From a virus, in IMG/VR virus record IMGVR_UViG_3300042350_004528, positions 186,001 to 250,000 of that record: a stretch of DNA of 64,000 nucleotides, one strand, 5' to 3'. The position numbers were made by a program, and so were the translations under genes. Under the pieces are notes generated by a model. It did no database searches, was not told the origin of the DNA, and saw only the letters and a program-made list of their open reading frames with translations. Of this stretch, positions 6,009 through 13,294 are shown piece after piece; the stretch's first letter is position 1; every line of letters starts with the position of its first letter.

Positions 6009-6212
6009 TTAATTCAGTATTGATTGGTAAGGGATTGGAAATTCCAAGAAAGGTGCGGACAACCATTTGTCAATTTTGATTGTCTTGTCGGTAATCTTTT
6101 CCTTTCGGTAAACCTTTACGCAAGTTTCCAAGTTTTCATCAGCGAATATGGTTTCGGTGCTTTCATCATCATTTGTGCGAAATACCTCGTACCAAGTTTT
6201 TGTGTTTTCCAT
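6009..6212 (-). CDS. Unknown protein (67 aa)
   Basis: Starts MENTKTWYEVFRTNDDESTE; short soluble protein, two bases from the next start, so an operon with 5836-6006. Confidence 0.65.
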   Translation of the reverse strand: MENTKTWYEVFRTNDDESTETIFADENLETCVKVYRKEKITDKTIKIDKWLSAPFLEFPIPYQSILN

Positions 6213-6239
6213 TTTTTCTTTTTCCTAATTTTGTGAGTG

Positions 6240-6271
6240 CAAAGGTATATATAATAAATTTAACTCACAAG
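6240..6271 (-). promoter_or_regulatory. Promoter of the 6009-6212 / 5836-6006 operon
   Basis: -33 CTTGTGAG, -7 TACCTTTG. Confidence 0.75.
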
Positions 6272-6285
6272 TTTTCAACACATTT

Positions 6286-6606
6286 TTACCAAGTTTTTGG
6301 ATATTTGTCCAATGTTTCTTGCGGATATAAAACTTCGTTTCCGTTGTTCAAAACATCTTCCCACCAACGAATACCAATCTGCAATCGTGGTACTGCGAAC
6401 TTCATAACATCTTCATCGTGGACACGAAAGAACAAATCGTTTCTTCCACCTGTTCCCTCTTCGCCAGGTGTTGGCAAAGTTAAAACTTCTTCGCAATAAA
6501 CTCCGCGAACATTAAACTCTTCTTTGAGCCAATTTTCAAAATCTTTGGCACAACTCTTTCCAACAATTGTTCCGTGCCAAACACATACTTGATTAAAATT
6601 TTCCAT
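6286..6606 (-). CDS. Unknown protein (106 aa)
   Basis: Starts MENFNQVCVWHGTIVGKSCA. Rich in Trp and Cys (IRWWEDVL). The pattern W-GT-V near the N-terminus then FENWLKEEFN suggests a compact alpha/beta fold; not recognised. Confidence 0.7.
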   Translation of the reverse strand: MENFNQVCVWHGTIVGKSCAKDFENWLKEEFNVRGVYCEEVLTLPTPGEEGTGGRNDLFFRVHDEDVMKFAVPRLQIGIRWWEDVLNNGNEVLYPQETLDKYPKTW

Positions 6607-6626
6607 TTGTTTTGTTTTTGATATAA

Positions 6627-6658
6627 CAAAAATAAATGAAATAAATTTAATGTGCAAA
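6627..6658 (-). promoter_or_regulatory. Promoter of the 6286-6606 gene
   Basis: -33 TTTGCACA, -7 TATTTTTG. Confidence 0.75.
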
Positions 6659-6686
6659 TAAAAAGGGGAATTTCTTCCCCTTTCTT
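6659..6686 (-). terminator. Rho-independent terminator
   Basis: GGGGAA / TTCCCC hairpin directly against the promoter; ends the 6695-7099 gene. Confidence 0.85.
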
Positions 6687-6694
6687 ATCCACAA

Positions 6695-7099
6695 TTAGCG
6701 GTCAAAATATGTTTCTTTGATACCTTGTTTCTTTTCCATTGACTGCGACATAAGGTACATTGTTTCCCCCATTGGTTTATCGTGGTGAGAAATAACAACT
6801 TCAATGATACCCTTGTTGTCGGTCGGGTGAAACAACATTGTAAACTCCCCAGTGTTCGGTGCAAGTTTACGGATTAAAGTTTCTGCACTATCCGTTTCAA
6901 ATTCGGTGTACCCTGCAACATTTCTCCAAGTCAAAGAAAGTCCGTAACAAAAGAATTTCTTTGTACGCATTTTCTTCATCATTGTTTTTACTTCGTACAC
7001 AAAATCTTCCCAATAGATTTGTGCTTCCATTTCATCTTCAACTTCGGGCATATCCCAACCCGCTAAAATTCTTTTTGTTTCTTTGATTAAAGTTTCCAT
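6695..7099 (-). CDS. Unknown protein (134 aa)
   Basis: Starts METLIKETKRILAGWDMPEV. Helical N-terminus and a beta-rich second half (FFCYGLSLTWRNVAGYTEF). No family named. Confidence 0.7.
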   Translation of the reverse strand: METLIKETKRILAGWDMPEVEDEMEAQIYWEDFVYEVKTMMKKMRTKKFFCYGLSLTWRNVAGYTEFETDSAETLIRKLAPNTGEFTMLFHPTDNKGIIEVVISHHDKPMGETMYLMSQSMEKKQGIKETYFDR

Positions 7100-7122
7100 T
7101 TGCTTGTTTGTTTTTGTTGATA

Positions 7123-7154
7123 CAAATATAAATGAAATAAATTTAACTTGCAAA
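7123..7154 (-). promoter_or_regulatory. Promoter of the 6695-7099 gene
   Basis: -33 TTTGCAAG, -7 TATATTTG. Confidence 0.85.
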
Positions 7155-7163
7155 TTTTAACAC

Positions 7164-7199
7164 AAAAAAAAAGGGCGGATTTCTCCACCCCTTTTTTCA
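7164..7199 (-). terminator. Rho-independent terminator
   Basis: GGGcGGA / TCCaCCC stem with A-run; ends the 7211-7567 gene. Confidence 0.75.
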
Positions 7200-7210
7200 A
7201 TCGGAAAGAA

Positions 7211-7567
7211 TTAAAGTTTATAGAATGTTATGACACACTTATTTTTTTTGTTGTCAATATCGGGTGCTGAACTATTATATTTACTACCCTTTGGTTGCCA
7301 CCTTTCATAATAATAGTTTATGTAGTTTTTAACCAACTCAATATCACTTTCTGCCAAATGCTTTGTGAATGTAGCAACTAATGTTCCGTTACTTGCGTTC
7401 CTTGAAATTGTCATTTCTTCGGAAATGTTTGTTGGCAAAGTAAGTTTGTTTTGTGCTAACTTTGAGCAAGTTTCAAGGGTGTCAACAACATCAACCTTGT
7501 TGGTTGTTTGTGCTTTTGCGGTTGTTACTCCGAACAACACAACTGCGATAAAGAATACTTTTTTCAT
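7211..7567 (-). CDS. Secreted unknown protein (118 aa)
   Basis: Signal peptide MKKVFFIAVVLFGVTTAKAQ, cut likely after AKA. Mature part has two cysteines (LETCSKL, KKCVITF-like NKCVITF) and a helix-beta pattern. Exported; function unknown. Confidence 0.7.
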   Translation of the reverse strand: MKKVFFIAVVLFGVTTAKAQTTNKVDVVDTLETCSKLAQNKLTLPTNISEEMTISRNASNGTLVATFTKHLAESDIELVKNYINYYYERWQPKGSKYNSSAPDIDNKKNKCVITFYKL

Positions 7568-7590
7568 CTTGTTTATTTTTGATTATGATA

Positions 7591-7622
7591 CAAAGATAAA
7601 TGAAATAAATTTAACTTGCAAA
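7591..7622 (-). promoter_or_regulatory. Promoter of the 7211-7567 gene
   Basis: -33 TTTGCAAG, -7 TATCTTTG. Confidence 0.85.
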
Positions 7623-7629
7623 TTTTACC

Positions 7630-7905
7630 TCAAAAATCTTCGGTTGAAAAATCAATGTTAAGTTCGCTAACCATTTGTATTGTTTCAAACTCCGTTTTAA
7701 GTTCATTAACTTCTTCGTTGATAAGACACATCTCAAAGTCCAGTGCGTGTACTTTCATAAGACAAAGAATAGGGTGTATGTGCCCGTTCTCCAACTTAAA
7801 CATCAATGTTGTTTTCTCACCCAAAATTTCTGTTGCTCGGTCATTAAACTTAACCAACTTACTCTTTAGCTCCATTAAACGAATGTCCGTTTGCTTGATT
7901 GCCAT
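7630..7905 (-). CDS. Helical unknown protein (91 aa)
   Basis: Starts MAIKQTDIRLMELKSKLVKF; long charged helices (NEEVNELKTEFETIQ) suggest a coiled coil. Confidence 0.7.
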   Translation of the reverse strand: MAIKQTDIRLMELKSKLVKFNDRATEILGEKTTLMFKLENGHIHPILCLMKVHALDFEMCLINEEVNELKTEFETIQMVSELNIDFSTEDF

Positions 7906-7925
7906 TTTGTTTGTTTTTGTTGATA

Positions 7926-7957
7926 CAAAGATAAATGAAATAAATTTAACTTGCAAA
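7926..7957 (-). promoter_or_regulatory. Promoter of the 7630-7905 gene
   Basis: -33 TTTGCAAG, -7 TATCTTTG. Confidence 0.85.
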
Positions 7958-7992
7958 TTTCAGGGATCTAAGTTATCCACATTGTTATAAAC

Positions 7993-8022
7993 AAAAAAGG
8001 GTGGGGATTTCCCCCACCCAAT
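7993..8022 (-). terminator. Rho-independent terminator
   Basis: GGGTGGGG / CCCCCACCC stem; ends the 8046-8285 gene. Confidence 0.8.
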
Positions 8023-8045
8023 CATCAAATAAACAAACAAGCAAT

Positions 8046-8285
8046 TTAACAAATCAATGATACTTCCATACTTTGAAGTTTTTTGATAAACTTCTCTTCA
8101 TCGGTATCAACCATAAGTTTAATTGTTGGATTGATACTTTGGGCATAACCCCATTTTTGTTTTACCGCCTCAAAGTAATTTCTTGCGGTTTTCAGTTGCA
8201 AAAAGTTGTTACAACTGCTCAACACTTTGAATGCCCTTTCTCGGTCATCGTGGTAATCTTTTGCGAAGTCGGTTACTTTTAACAT
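8046..8285 (-). CDS. Unknown protein (79 aa)
   Basis: Starts MLKVTDFAKDYHDDRERAFK. Basic helical N-terminal half; no family recognised. Confidence 0.7.
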   Translation of the reverse strand: MLKVTDFAKDYHDDRERAFKVLSSCNNFLQLKTARNYFEAVKQKWGYAQSINPTIKLMVDTDEEKFIKKLQSMEVSLIC

Positions 8286-8306
8286 ATTTGTTTGTTTTTG
8301 TTGATA

Positions 8307-8338
8307 CAAAGATATGTGTAATAAATTTAACTCGCAAG
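8307..8338 (-). promoter_or_regulatory. Promoter of the 8046-8285 gene
   Basis: -33 CTTGCGAG, -7 CATCTTTG (one mismatch to TAnnTTTG). Confidence 0.8.
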
Positions 8339-8342
8339 TTTT

Positions 8343-8693
8343 TTAGTTAAATTGTGCAGCCCATCGGTCGCAAGTGGCTTTGTCCACCCAAATAACCATT
8401 GCTTCCAATTCTTCTTTTGTTGTGATTGGCTCGGTGCTTTCGCCATCATCATCAGTACCTTGTAAGATAGCGTTTCCTACAATAGGGTATTGCCAGTCCG
8501 CCATCATAAACCCACCATCAAACGGATGATACAACCCCTCATCATCGGTGTAGATTGTGTCGTTGTTCTCGAATGTTACAGGACAAGCGAAGGTTTCGCA
8601 ACCATTACCAATAGCAGGTGCAATGTCTTTCCAATCGTTGATTTCAATTTCTTCGATTTTGCGGTCAGCGGTGTTAATCTTAAATGCTTTCAT
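8343..8693 (-). CDS. Unknown acidic protein, DUF3846-like (116 aa)
   Basis: Starts MKAFKINTADRKIEEIEIND. The core (TDDEGLYHP..., then YPIVGNAILQGTDDDGES) resembles DUF3846-type phage and plasmid proteins, which share a short beta region ending in a GNAI/VGDVL-like motif. Resemblance is by eye only. Confidence 0.65.
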   Translation of the reverse strand: MKAFKINTADRKIEEIEINDWKDIAPAIGNGCETFACPVTFENNDTIYTDDEGLYHPFDGGFMMADWQYPIVGNAILQGTDDDGESTEPITTKEELEAMVIWVDKATCDRWAAQFN

Positions 8694-8713
8694 ATCGTTT
8701 CGTTTTGTTGATA

Positions 8714-8745
8714 CAAAGATAAATGTAATTTATTTAACCTGCAAA
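8714..8745 (-). promoter_or_regulatory. Promoter of the 8343-8693 gene
   Basis: -33 TTTGCAGG, -7 TATCTTTG; overlaps the last codons of the 8730-8960 gene. Confidence 0.8.
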
Positions 8746-8960
8746 TTTTCATTCAATTTATTTGCAAAGTTTTCAGCACTTTGTTTATCGTGAAACCAAT
8801 AGTTAGCCAAGTCCTTACCTCTATAAGGTTTTAAGGTTTTGTGGCTTACCACTTGCCCTCGTTCGTTGGTAACATAATAGTATGTCGCACACATAGGCAT
8901 ACCACTCGGTGTGCTTTTACCCTTACGGGGTATGTATTGATTTGATTGTACTTGAAACAT
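8730..8960 (-). CDS. Unknown protein (76 aa) ending in the next promoter
   Basis: Starts MFQVQSNQYIPRKGKSTPSG and ends NENLQVK, the last four codons being read from the -33 region of the 8714-8745 promoter. Central WFHDKQSAENFANKL looks like a helix. Confidence 0.65.
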   Translation of the reverse strand: MFQVQSNQYIPRKGKSTPSGMPMCATYYYVTNERGQVVSHKTLKPYRGKDLANYWFHDKQSAENFANKLNENLQVK

Positions 8961-8964
8961 AATG

Positions 8965-8996
8965 CAAATATAAGTATAATAAATTTAACTCGCAAA
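8965..8996 (-). promoter_or_regulatory. Promoter of the 8730-8960 gene
   Basis: -33 TTTGCGAG, -7 TATATTTG, a few nt from the ATG. Confidence 0.8.
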
Positions 8997-9200
8997 TGGT
9001 TTCCAACTTAATGGTTCATCGGTTGAAAGGTCGCAAGCAATTTCAATGTTGTTTAAGTGTGTCCAACACTCGTCAGCCATTCCCGTTGGTTGCTCAAATT
9101 GTTTTGCCAACCCGTTCTCATAGATAAACTTTCGGATAACATCCAAGTCATCTTTAACCATTGCAAGGCGGTGCTTTAATTGATCGATTTCGTTTTCCAT
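8985..9200 (-). CDS. Helical protein (71 aa) ending in the next promoter
   Basis: Starts MENEIDQLKHRLAMVKDDLD and ends SWKPFAS; coiled-coil N-terminus. FAS plus stop is the -33 box of 8965-8996. Confidence 0.65.
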   Translation of the reverse strand: MENEIDQLKHRLAMVKDDLDVIRKFIYENGLAKQFEQPTGMADECWTHLNNIEIACDLSTDEPLSWKPFAS

Positions 9201-9204
9201 ATCA

Positions 9205-9236
9205 CAAAGATAAACGAAATAAATTTAATGTGCAAA
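9205..9236 (-). promoter_or_regulatory. Promoter of the 8985-9200 gene
   Basis: -33 TTTGCACA, -7 TATCTTTG, four nt from the ATG: likely leaderless. Confidence 0.8.
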
Positions 9237-9536
9237 TTAATCAACAACTCCGTTCCCGTAGTAAAGGTCAAACGATTTCTTTTTATAGTCATCGGACTTT
9301 AACCACGCTTGGTACTTTTGTTCCCACTCGTTGTCTTGAAACTTGTAATAACTCCCGTTGCAATATCTTAAACGATTATTCAGTTTATAGAATTGTTCAA
9401 ACAAACCTATCTCGGTTATGTCCGCAATTTCCTTTGTACTGGTGATAACCGATGTCTTATCAAGGTAACAAAAACCCGTTTCGGTTACAACCGTTTCGTT
9501 TCTTGGGTTCCAATAGTTCAATGTCGCTTTGTGCAT
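9237..9536 (-). CDS. Unknown protein (99 aa)
   Basis: Starts MHKATLNYWNPRNETVVTET. Tyr/Trp-rich, no motif known. Confidence 0.7.
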   Translation of the reverse strand: MHKATLNYWNPRNETVVTETGFCYLDKTSVITSTKEIADITEIGLFEQFYKLNNRLRYCNGSYYKFQDNEWEQKYQAWLKSDDYKKKSFDLYYGNGVVD

Positions 9537-9555
9537 ATCGTTTGATTTCTTGATA

Positions 9556-9587
9556 CAAAGATAAGTGTAGTTTTTTTAACTTGCAAA
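9556..9587 (-). promoter_or_regulatory. Promoter of the 9237-9536 gene
   Basis: -33 TTTGCAAG, -7 TATCTTTG; spacer has a T-run variant. Confidence 0.8.
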
Positions 9588-9589
9588 TT

Positions 9590-9907
9590 TTATTTCAAAA
9601 TAATACCATCAACAATCAACACTCGGTCATACTTTAAAATCTTAATATCAGCCAATAGTTTAGTTGTTTTACGAAGATACTCCGCTTCAGTCATATTAGA
9701 ATACTCCAATTCATTTTCAATCTTACTTAACTTATTTTGACTTCTTTCGGCTTTTTTAACCATTTCGTGGTAAAGTTCGGAAAGGGTTTCCTTTGTGTCG
9801 CTTGGACTACCTGCGATAATATCTGTTTGTTGGTGGCGAACGCTTGAATAGTCGGTGTCATAAACTCCAACGCAGGTGTAGTCTGTTTTTAATCCGATTA
9901 ATAACAT
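9590..9907 (-). CDS. Unknown helical protein (105 aa)
   Basis: Starts MLLIGLKTDYTCVGVYDTDY; the second half is a long charged helix (KKAERSQNKLSKIENELE). Confidence 0.7.
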   Translation of the reverse strand: MLLIGLKTDYTCVGVYDTDYSSVRHQQTDIIAGSPSDTKETLSELYHEMVKKAERSQNKLSKIENELEYSNMTEAEYLRKTTKLLADIKILKYDRVLIVDGIILK

Positions 9908-9930
9908 ATTGTTTGTTTGTTTTGTTGATA

Positions 9931-9962
9931 CAAAGATAAACAAAATAAATTTAACTTGCAAA
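9931..9962 (-). promoter_or_regulatory. Promoter of the 9590-9907 gene
   Basis: -33 TTTGCAAG, -7 TATCTTTG; spacer TTTTGTTT-type substitution. Confidence 0.8.
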
Positions 9963-10002
9963 CTTTATCACAAAAAAAAGATAAAAAAAACTTACATTAA
10001 AG

Positions 10003-10034
10003 TTTGCACATTAAAAAAAATACATTTACCTTTG
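10003..10034 (+). promoter_or_regulatory. Plus-strand promoter inside the minus-strand block
   Basis: -33 TTTGCACA, -7 TACCTTTG; faces the ncRNA at 10038-10150. Confidence 0.8.
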
Positions 10035-10037
10035 TAT

Positions 10038-10150
10038 TGTCCAATTAAGGAAGGGCGGGCACTCAAAAGGTGGCTGGGGTGTTCTAAGGGAACCTGCCCT
10101 TTACTCTCGTATTATGTTAAATAAAAAAAAAGGGGATTGCTCCCCTTTTC
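10038..10150 (+). ncRNA. Structured non-coding RNA candidate (about 110 nt)
   Basis: The only plus-strand transcription unit in the first 18.5 kb. It has a promoter and a strong terminator but no ORF. AGGGCGGG (about 10051) can pair with CCTGCCCT (about 10094) as an 8-bp stem with one G-U. Inside it GTTC-TAAGG-GAAC forms a small hairpin. A G-rich internal segment (GGTGGCTGGGGTG) gives the element higher GC than its surroundings. Function unknown; possibilities are a regulatory RNA, a decoy or a packaging-type RNA. Confidence 0.6.
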
Positions 10151-10151
10151 T
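10122..10151. terminator. Bidirectional terminator
   Basis: AAAAAGGGGA / TCCCCTTTT hairpin shared by the plus-strand RNA and the minus-strand 10169-10684 gene. Confidence 0.85.
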
Positions 10152-10168
10152 TGTTTCGGCTTTCTCGC

Positions 10169-10684
10169 TTACTTGAAAGCGATTACATTCTTGTTGGCTC
10201 TCACTTCCTTAATGCCCTCAATCTTGATTGTGCGGAAGATTACTTCATCTGCAACACCTTGATTTGCGGCACTTGAAACTCGCTTAAAGTTCTTGATGAT
10301 TTCCACTTCTTCTGCGGTGGCTTCTTTGCCATCAACAAAGTATTGCAACACTTCTGCACTTTCAACAATGCCCGACAAATACATTTTGTCTTGTGCTTTC
10401 TTGCTTCTTACGATTGCACCATTCTTGCTATCGTAAACTTTCTCGTGCCAATTACTTTTGGCTTGAAAATCGGCTTCTTTGCCCTCACGAACACGCTGAT
10501 TGTTTACTGCATTTTGGTACACAGCATTAAGCAAAAACTTGTAGTTTACAAGTTTGGTAACATTCGCCTTACGCAAAGGATTACCTGTTTTTACCATGTC
10601 TTGTTCAACATTGGCAATGATTGTTGCGAAGGTGGCACTTCCGCCATCGTTAATCGCATTGAAGATGATTTGTTCTTTGTTCAT
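10169..10684 (-). CDS. Unknown protein (171 aa), paralog of the gene at the left edge
   Basis: Starts MNKEQIIFNAINDGGSATFA. The first 100 residues match the <1-313 product closely. C-terminal half is lysine-rich and helical. No membrane span or enzyme motif. Duplicate in the same orientation, about 10 kb apart. Confidence 0.8.
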   Translation of the reverse strand: MNKEQIIFNAINDGGSATFATIIANVEQDMVKTGNPLRKANVTKLVNYKFLLNAVYQNAVNNQRVREGKEADFQAKSNWHEKVYDSKNGAIVRSKKAQDKMYLSGIVESAEVLQYFVDGKEATAEEVEIIKNFKRVSSAANQGVADEVIFRTIKIEGIKEVRANKNVIAFK

Positions 10685-10706
10685 ATTGTATCGTTTTTTG
10701 ATGATG

Positions 10707-10738
10707 CAAATATAAGTGCAATAAATTTAACTTGCAAA
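10707..10738 (-). promoter_or_regulatory. Promoter of the 10169-10684 gene
   Basis: -33 TTTGCAAG, -7 TATATTTG. Confidence 0.85.
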
Positions 10739-10760
10739 TTTTACTGCAAAAAAATTAAAA

Positions 10761-11078
10761 TTATTCTTCAAGCAATTCCGTAACCTCAAATTCCTTTTCC
10801 TCAATCATCTTCAACAAACAAATAAGTTGGTCGGTTGAAAGGTCTTGCAAAGAAATGGTGTCCATATCGTGTCCACTATCAATAAACACTCGTTCATCAA
10901 GTGTAACCCCACCAATAACCTCGTTCATTTGGTCATCAATGTAGTTAAAGATAATACCACCATGCAGGTTTATCTCTTGTGCGTTGTTGCATATCATTTC
11001 GGTCTTAATATCCTCAATGATTTCCTTTCGTTGCAATTCAATGCGAAGATTGTGTCGGTATGATTTATCTTTGTTCAT
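10761..11078 (-). CDS. Unknown acidic protein (105 aa)
   Basis: Starts MNKDKSYRHNLRIELQRKEI; the C-terminal part LSTDQLICLLKMIEEKEFEV resembles the tail of the 18576-18767 product (SLSQINQLMDV), and both carry a V-LDERVF / VCMDEQVF segment, so the two may be distant relatives on opposite sides of the switch point. Confidence 0.7.
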   Translation of the reverse strand: MNKDKSYRHNLRIELQRKEIIEDIKTEMICNNAQEINLHGGIIFNYIDDQMNEVIGGVTLDERVFIDSGHDMDTISLQDLSTDQLICLLKMIEEKEFEVTELLEE

Positions 11079-11097
11079 AGGTTTGTTTTTGATGATG

Positions 11098-11129
11098 CAA
11101 ATATAAGTGCAATAAATTTAACTCGCAAG
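11098..11129 (-). promoter_or_regulatory. Promoter of the 10761-11078 gene
   Basis: -33 CTTGCGAG, -7 TATATTTG. Confidence 0.85.
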
Positions 11130-11369
11130 TTAAACTTCGATTTCACCACTTTTTATTTTCTCGTCAATCAGTTGTTCATACTCGGTTTGTATTTCCTTTG
11201 AACACTGGCTAACTTGGATCGCGACAAACTCACCATGAGGTAAACCCTCAAGTGCGTCATCAACGCTTCCCGCAAAAAACAATTTGTTATCGGACTTCCA
11301 ACGCAAGGGTTGGTCTGTTCCTCTTTCAAACACCAAATAGGTGTTTTCCTTTTTGTATATGTTGTTCAT
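11130..11369 (-). CDS. Unknown protein (79 aa)
   Basis: Starts MNNIYKKENTYLVFERGTDQ. Overlaps the end of the upstream 11326-11547 gene by 44 bp in another frame; both frames show clean protein-like composition, so I keep both. Confidence 0.6.
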   Translation of the reverse strand: MNNIYKKENTYLVFERGTDQPLRWKSDNKLFFAGSVDDALEGLPHGEFVAIQVSQCSKEIQTEYEQLIDEKIKSGEIEV

Positions 11370-11547
11370 ACGCTTGGCGTTCTTCTTTGATTTTTATGAG
11401 AGTATTCAACTTGTTCTTTGCACATTCAATCGCTTCTTTCTTCGCACCCTTGTATTCAATAACCCACATTAAGTTTGCTTCTTCTTGGTGAAAGTTATTT
11501 GAACTCAAATTTCGCAACCAATAGTCATAGTTTGAATACATACTCAT
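11326..11547 (-). CDS. Unknown protein (73 aa)
   Basis: Starts MSMYSNYDYWLRNLSSNNFH; central charged helix with KKEAIECAKNKLNTLIKIKE. Begins 4 bp after the 11552-11668 microgene. Confidence 0.65.
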   Translation of the reverse strand: MSMYSNYDYWLRNLSSNNFHQEEANLMWVIEYKGAKKEAIECAKNKLNTLIKIKEERQAYEQHIQKGKHLFGV

Positions 11548-11551
11548 AGCG

Positions 11552-11668
11552 TTATAGTTTAGTTAATATACGAAAGATAAGGGCAATAAAATGTAGTGTT
11601 ATTACCAACACTCCAAATATCACAACAAAGTAATAAAAGTAATCGTGTGCTGTCCTTTTCAATTTCAT
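11552..11668 (-). CDS. Membrane microprotein (38 aa)
   Basis: Starts MKLKRTAHDYFYYFVVIFGV; basic N-terminus then one long hydrophobic helix. First gene of a three-gene operon driven by 11673-11704. Confidence 0.65.
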   Translation of the reverse strand: MKLKRTAHDYFYYFVVIFGVLVITLHFIALIFRILTKL

Positions 11669-11672
11669 AATA

Positions 11673-11704
11673 CAAAGATAAGTGAATTAAATTTAATGTG
11701 CAAA
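11673..11704 (-). promoter_or_regulatory. Promoter of the 11130-11668 operon
   Basis: -33 TTTGCACA, -7 TATCTTTG, four nt before the ATG (probably leaderless). Confidence 0.8.
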
Positions 11705-11705
11705 T

Positions 11706-11954
11706 TTACAAGTGAGTAACATGCCCACAATTTAAGCATTCAATATAAGGTTTTCCACCTTGTGCAACAATAACACTTTCTTTGGGAAACAACCACCATT
11801 CATTCTCGCCACATTGTTCACATTCTGCATTCTCACTCCCCATTCTCTCGGTCATTGTCATTTGTCCCTTTCCTTTCAAATGTGGGTACACCAGGTCAAG
11901 TACATTTCCATTCACTTCTTGAAGGACTGCTTGATAAAATTTCGGTTTGCTCAT
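11706..11954 (-). CDS. Zinc-ribbon protein (82 aa)
   Basis: Starts MSKPKFYQAVLQEVNGNVLD and has CEQCGE and CLNCGH, a two-knuckle zinc ribbon, in the second half. Its first residues resemble those of the 20406-20621 product (MAKPKFYECVI). Likely binds one zinc; partner unknown. Confidence 0.75.
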   Translation of the reverse strand: MSKPKFYQAVLQEVNGNVLDLVYPHLKGKGQMTMTERMGSENAECEQCGENEWWLFPKESVIVAQGGKPYIECLNCGHVTHL

Positions 11955-11976
11955 ACTCGTTTTGTTTTTGATAGTT

Positions 11977-12008
11977 CAAAGATAAGTGAATTAAATTTAA
12001 TATGCAAA
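11977..12008 (-). promoter_or_regulatory. Promoter of the 11706-11954 gene
   Basis: -33 TTTGCATA, -7 TATCTTTG. Confidence 0.85.
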
Positions 12009-12038
12009 TAAAAAGGGGACTTTCGCCCCCTTTTTTTA
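12009..12038 (-). terminator. Rho-independent terminator
   Basis: GGGG / CCCC stem with both A-run and T-run; ends the 12055-12711 gene. Confidence 0.8.
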
Positions 12039-12054
12039 CCCACAGTTTTATGGT

Positions 12055-12711
12055 TTAATCATCACTATCACTATACTCGTAAACCTCACAATCAACATAC
12101 AACTTCACATACAACTTGCCCTCTTGTTCAACAACCTCTAAACCATTCTCGCCCTCATCTTCTGCCGTATTGTAGTTTACGCTATCATCAGTAATTTCGC
12201 CCTTGTGTTCGGGTGTCCAATCGTTTGCACAATCTTGGAAACTTTCGTGCAACTGCTCAATCATTTGTTCGTTTTCTTCGGTAAGAATGAAATCCTTTTT
12301 GTAGTCAGTATTCTTTCCGTTCCAATTAGTGTGCGACATACCACCAATGTATTCAGTTAGAAAGTCGGCTTGTTCCTTTGTAACCTCACAAAGTACATTA
12401 CCACTATACCTTTCGCACCACTCCGATTGAGCCGATTTTGAGTAAGTGAAATCATCTTCTTCATCACTCAATTCAATACGGACAATACCACTTTCGCCCA
12501 TATAGTGTCCGTCAGACGCTTCATAAAACTGAACTTGGTTGTAAACCTCATTGTCAAAGTAGTCAGTTAAACCACTTTCATCATTCACAATCTCGCCCTT
12601 TTTATCGTGGAACAAAAGGTTTGTGTCATTCATACTATCGCCACCACAACTGAAATGAAATTCAGCGAAAGCGATTTTTTGGGCTTTCCATTTTTCAATA
12701 ATTTCTTGCAT
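12055..12711 (-). CDS. Large very acidic unknown protein (218 aa)
   Basis: Starts MQEIIEKWKAQKIAFAEFHF followed by SCGGDSMND; ends in an Asp/Glu/Tyr-rich tail (YEYSDSDD). Strong negative charge throughout could indicate a DNA-mimic or a binder of basic proteins, but acidic composition alone is weak evidence. Confidence 0.7.
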   Translation of the reverse strand: MQEIIEKWKAQKIAFAEFHFSCGGDSMNDTNLLFHDKKGEIVNDESGLTDYFDNEVYNQVQFYEASDGHYMGESGIVRIELSDEEDDFTYSKSAQSEWCERYSGNVLCEVTKEQADFLTEYIGGMSHTNWNGKNTDYKKDFILTEENEQMIEQLHESFQDCANDWTPEHKGEITDDSVNYNTAEDEGENGLEVVEQEGKLYVKLYVDCEVYEYSDSDD

Positions 12712-12734
12712 ATCGTTTTTGTTTTTGATTGGTA

Positions 12735-12766
12735 CAAAGATAAATGAAATAAATTTAACTTGCAAG
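12735..12766 (-). promoter_or_regulatory. Promoter of the 12055-12711 gene
   Basis: -33 CTTGCAAG, -7 TATCTTTG; -33 half encodes the end of the 12755-13171 gene. Confidence 0.85.
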
Positions 12767-13171
12767 TTCTTCGTTCTCTTTTCTTAATTTATCCAAGAAA
12801 ACATTTGCAGTTTCAATACTTTCGGGGTTGTCCACCAACTTAACCCCATTGTGTATCCAATCGGGCAAATCAAAGTGTTTAAGATAGTCCTGTGCAGTCG
12901 GCACAAACTTCATACGGAAATCTTCCAAGATATGCAACATAGCAATATCAATCGTGTCTACACTTCTACCACTTGAATTGGTTATATTGTAACCAAACAC
13001 CTTTGGAATGATTGTGTAAGCAAACCAAGTATTGTGTGTTAATACCCTTGCTGAATTGTTGTTCATAGTCGCTTTCGGACTATCAATAAGTTCGTGGATA
13101 GCCAAGTAATCTTCCACTTTACCACCCCAACGCTTAACGCTGGACTTTGAATGAATTAACGGATTAGCCAT
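12755..13171 (-). CDS. DUF6915-like protein (138 aa)
   Basis: Starts MANPLIHSKSSVKRWGGKVE and continues DYLAIHELID; the M-xPL-H-xSS-RxxGGxxEDYLxIH signature is typical of a widespread phage and bacterial family of unknown function (DUF6915, from memory). Followed by FGYNITNSSGR and an HILEDF helix. Ends ENEELAS, the last codons lying in the next promoter. Confidence 0.8.
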   Translation of the reverse strand: MANPLIHSKSSVKRWGGKVEDYLAIHELIDSPKATMNNNSARVLTHNTWFAYTIIPKVFGYNITNSSGRSVDTIDIAMLHILEDFRMKFVPTAQDYLKHFDLPDWIHNGVKLVDNPESIETANVFLDKLRKENEELAS

Positions 13172-13193
13172 ATTGTTTTGTTTTTTGATATTG

Positions 13194-13225
13194 CAAATGT
13201 AAGTGTAATAAATTTAACTCGCAAA
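13194..13225 (-). promoter_or_regulatory. Promoter of the 12755-13171 gene
   Basis: -33 TTTGCGAG, -7 TACATTTG. Confidence 0.8.
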
Positions 13226-13233
13226 TTTTAACA

Positions 13234-13263
13234 CAAAAAAAGGGGGAAATTTCTTTCCACCCT
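13234..13263 (-). terminator. Rho-independent terminator
   Basis: GGGGGAAA / TTTCCaCC stem; ends the 13295-13564 gene. Confidence 0.7.
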
Positions 13264-13294
13264 CTTTTCTTTATCAAATAAACAAACAAAATCC

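Noticed and set aside
11566-11592. Internal promoter between 11552-11668 and 11326-11547
   Set aside because: A -7-like CTTATCTTTC occurs but there is no TTTGC at -33; it is coding sequence of the microgene.
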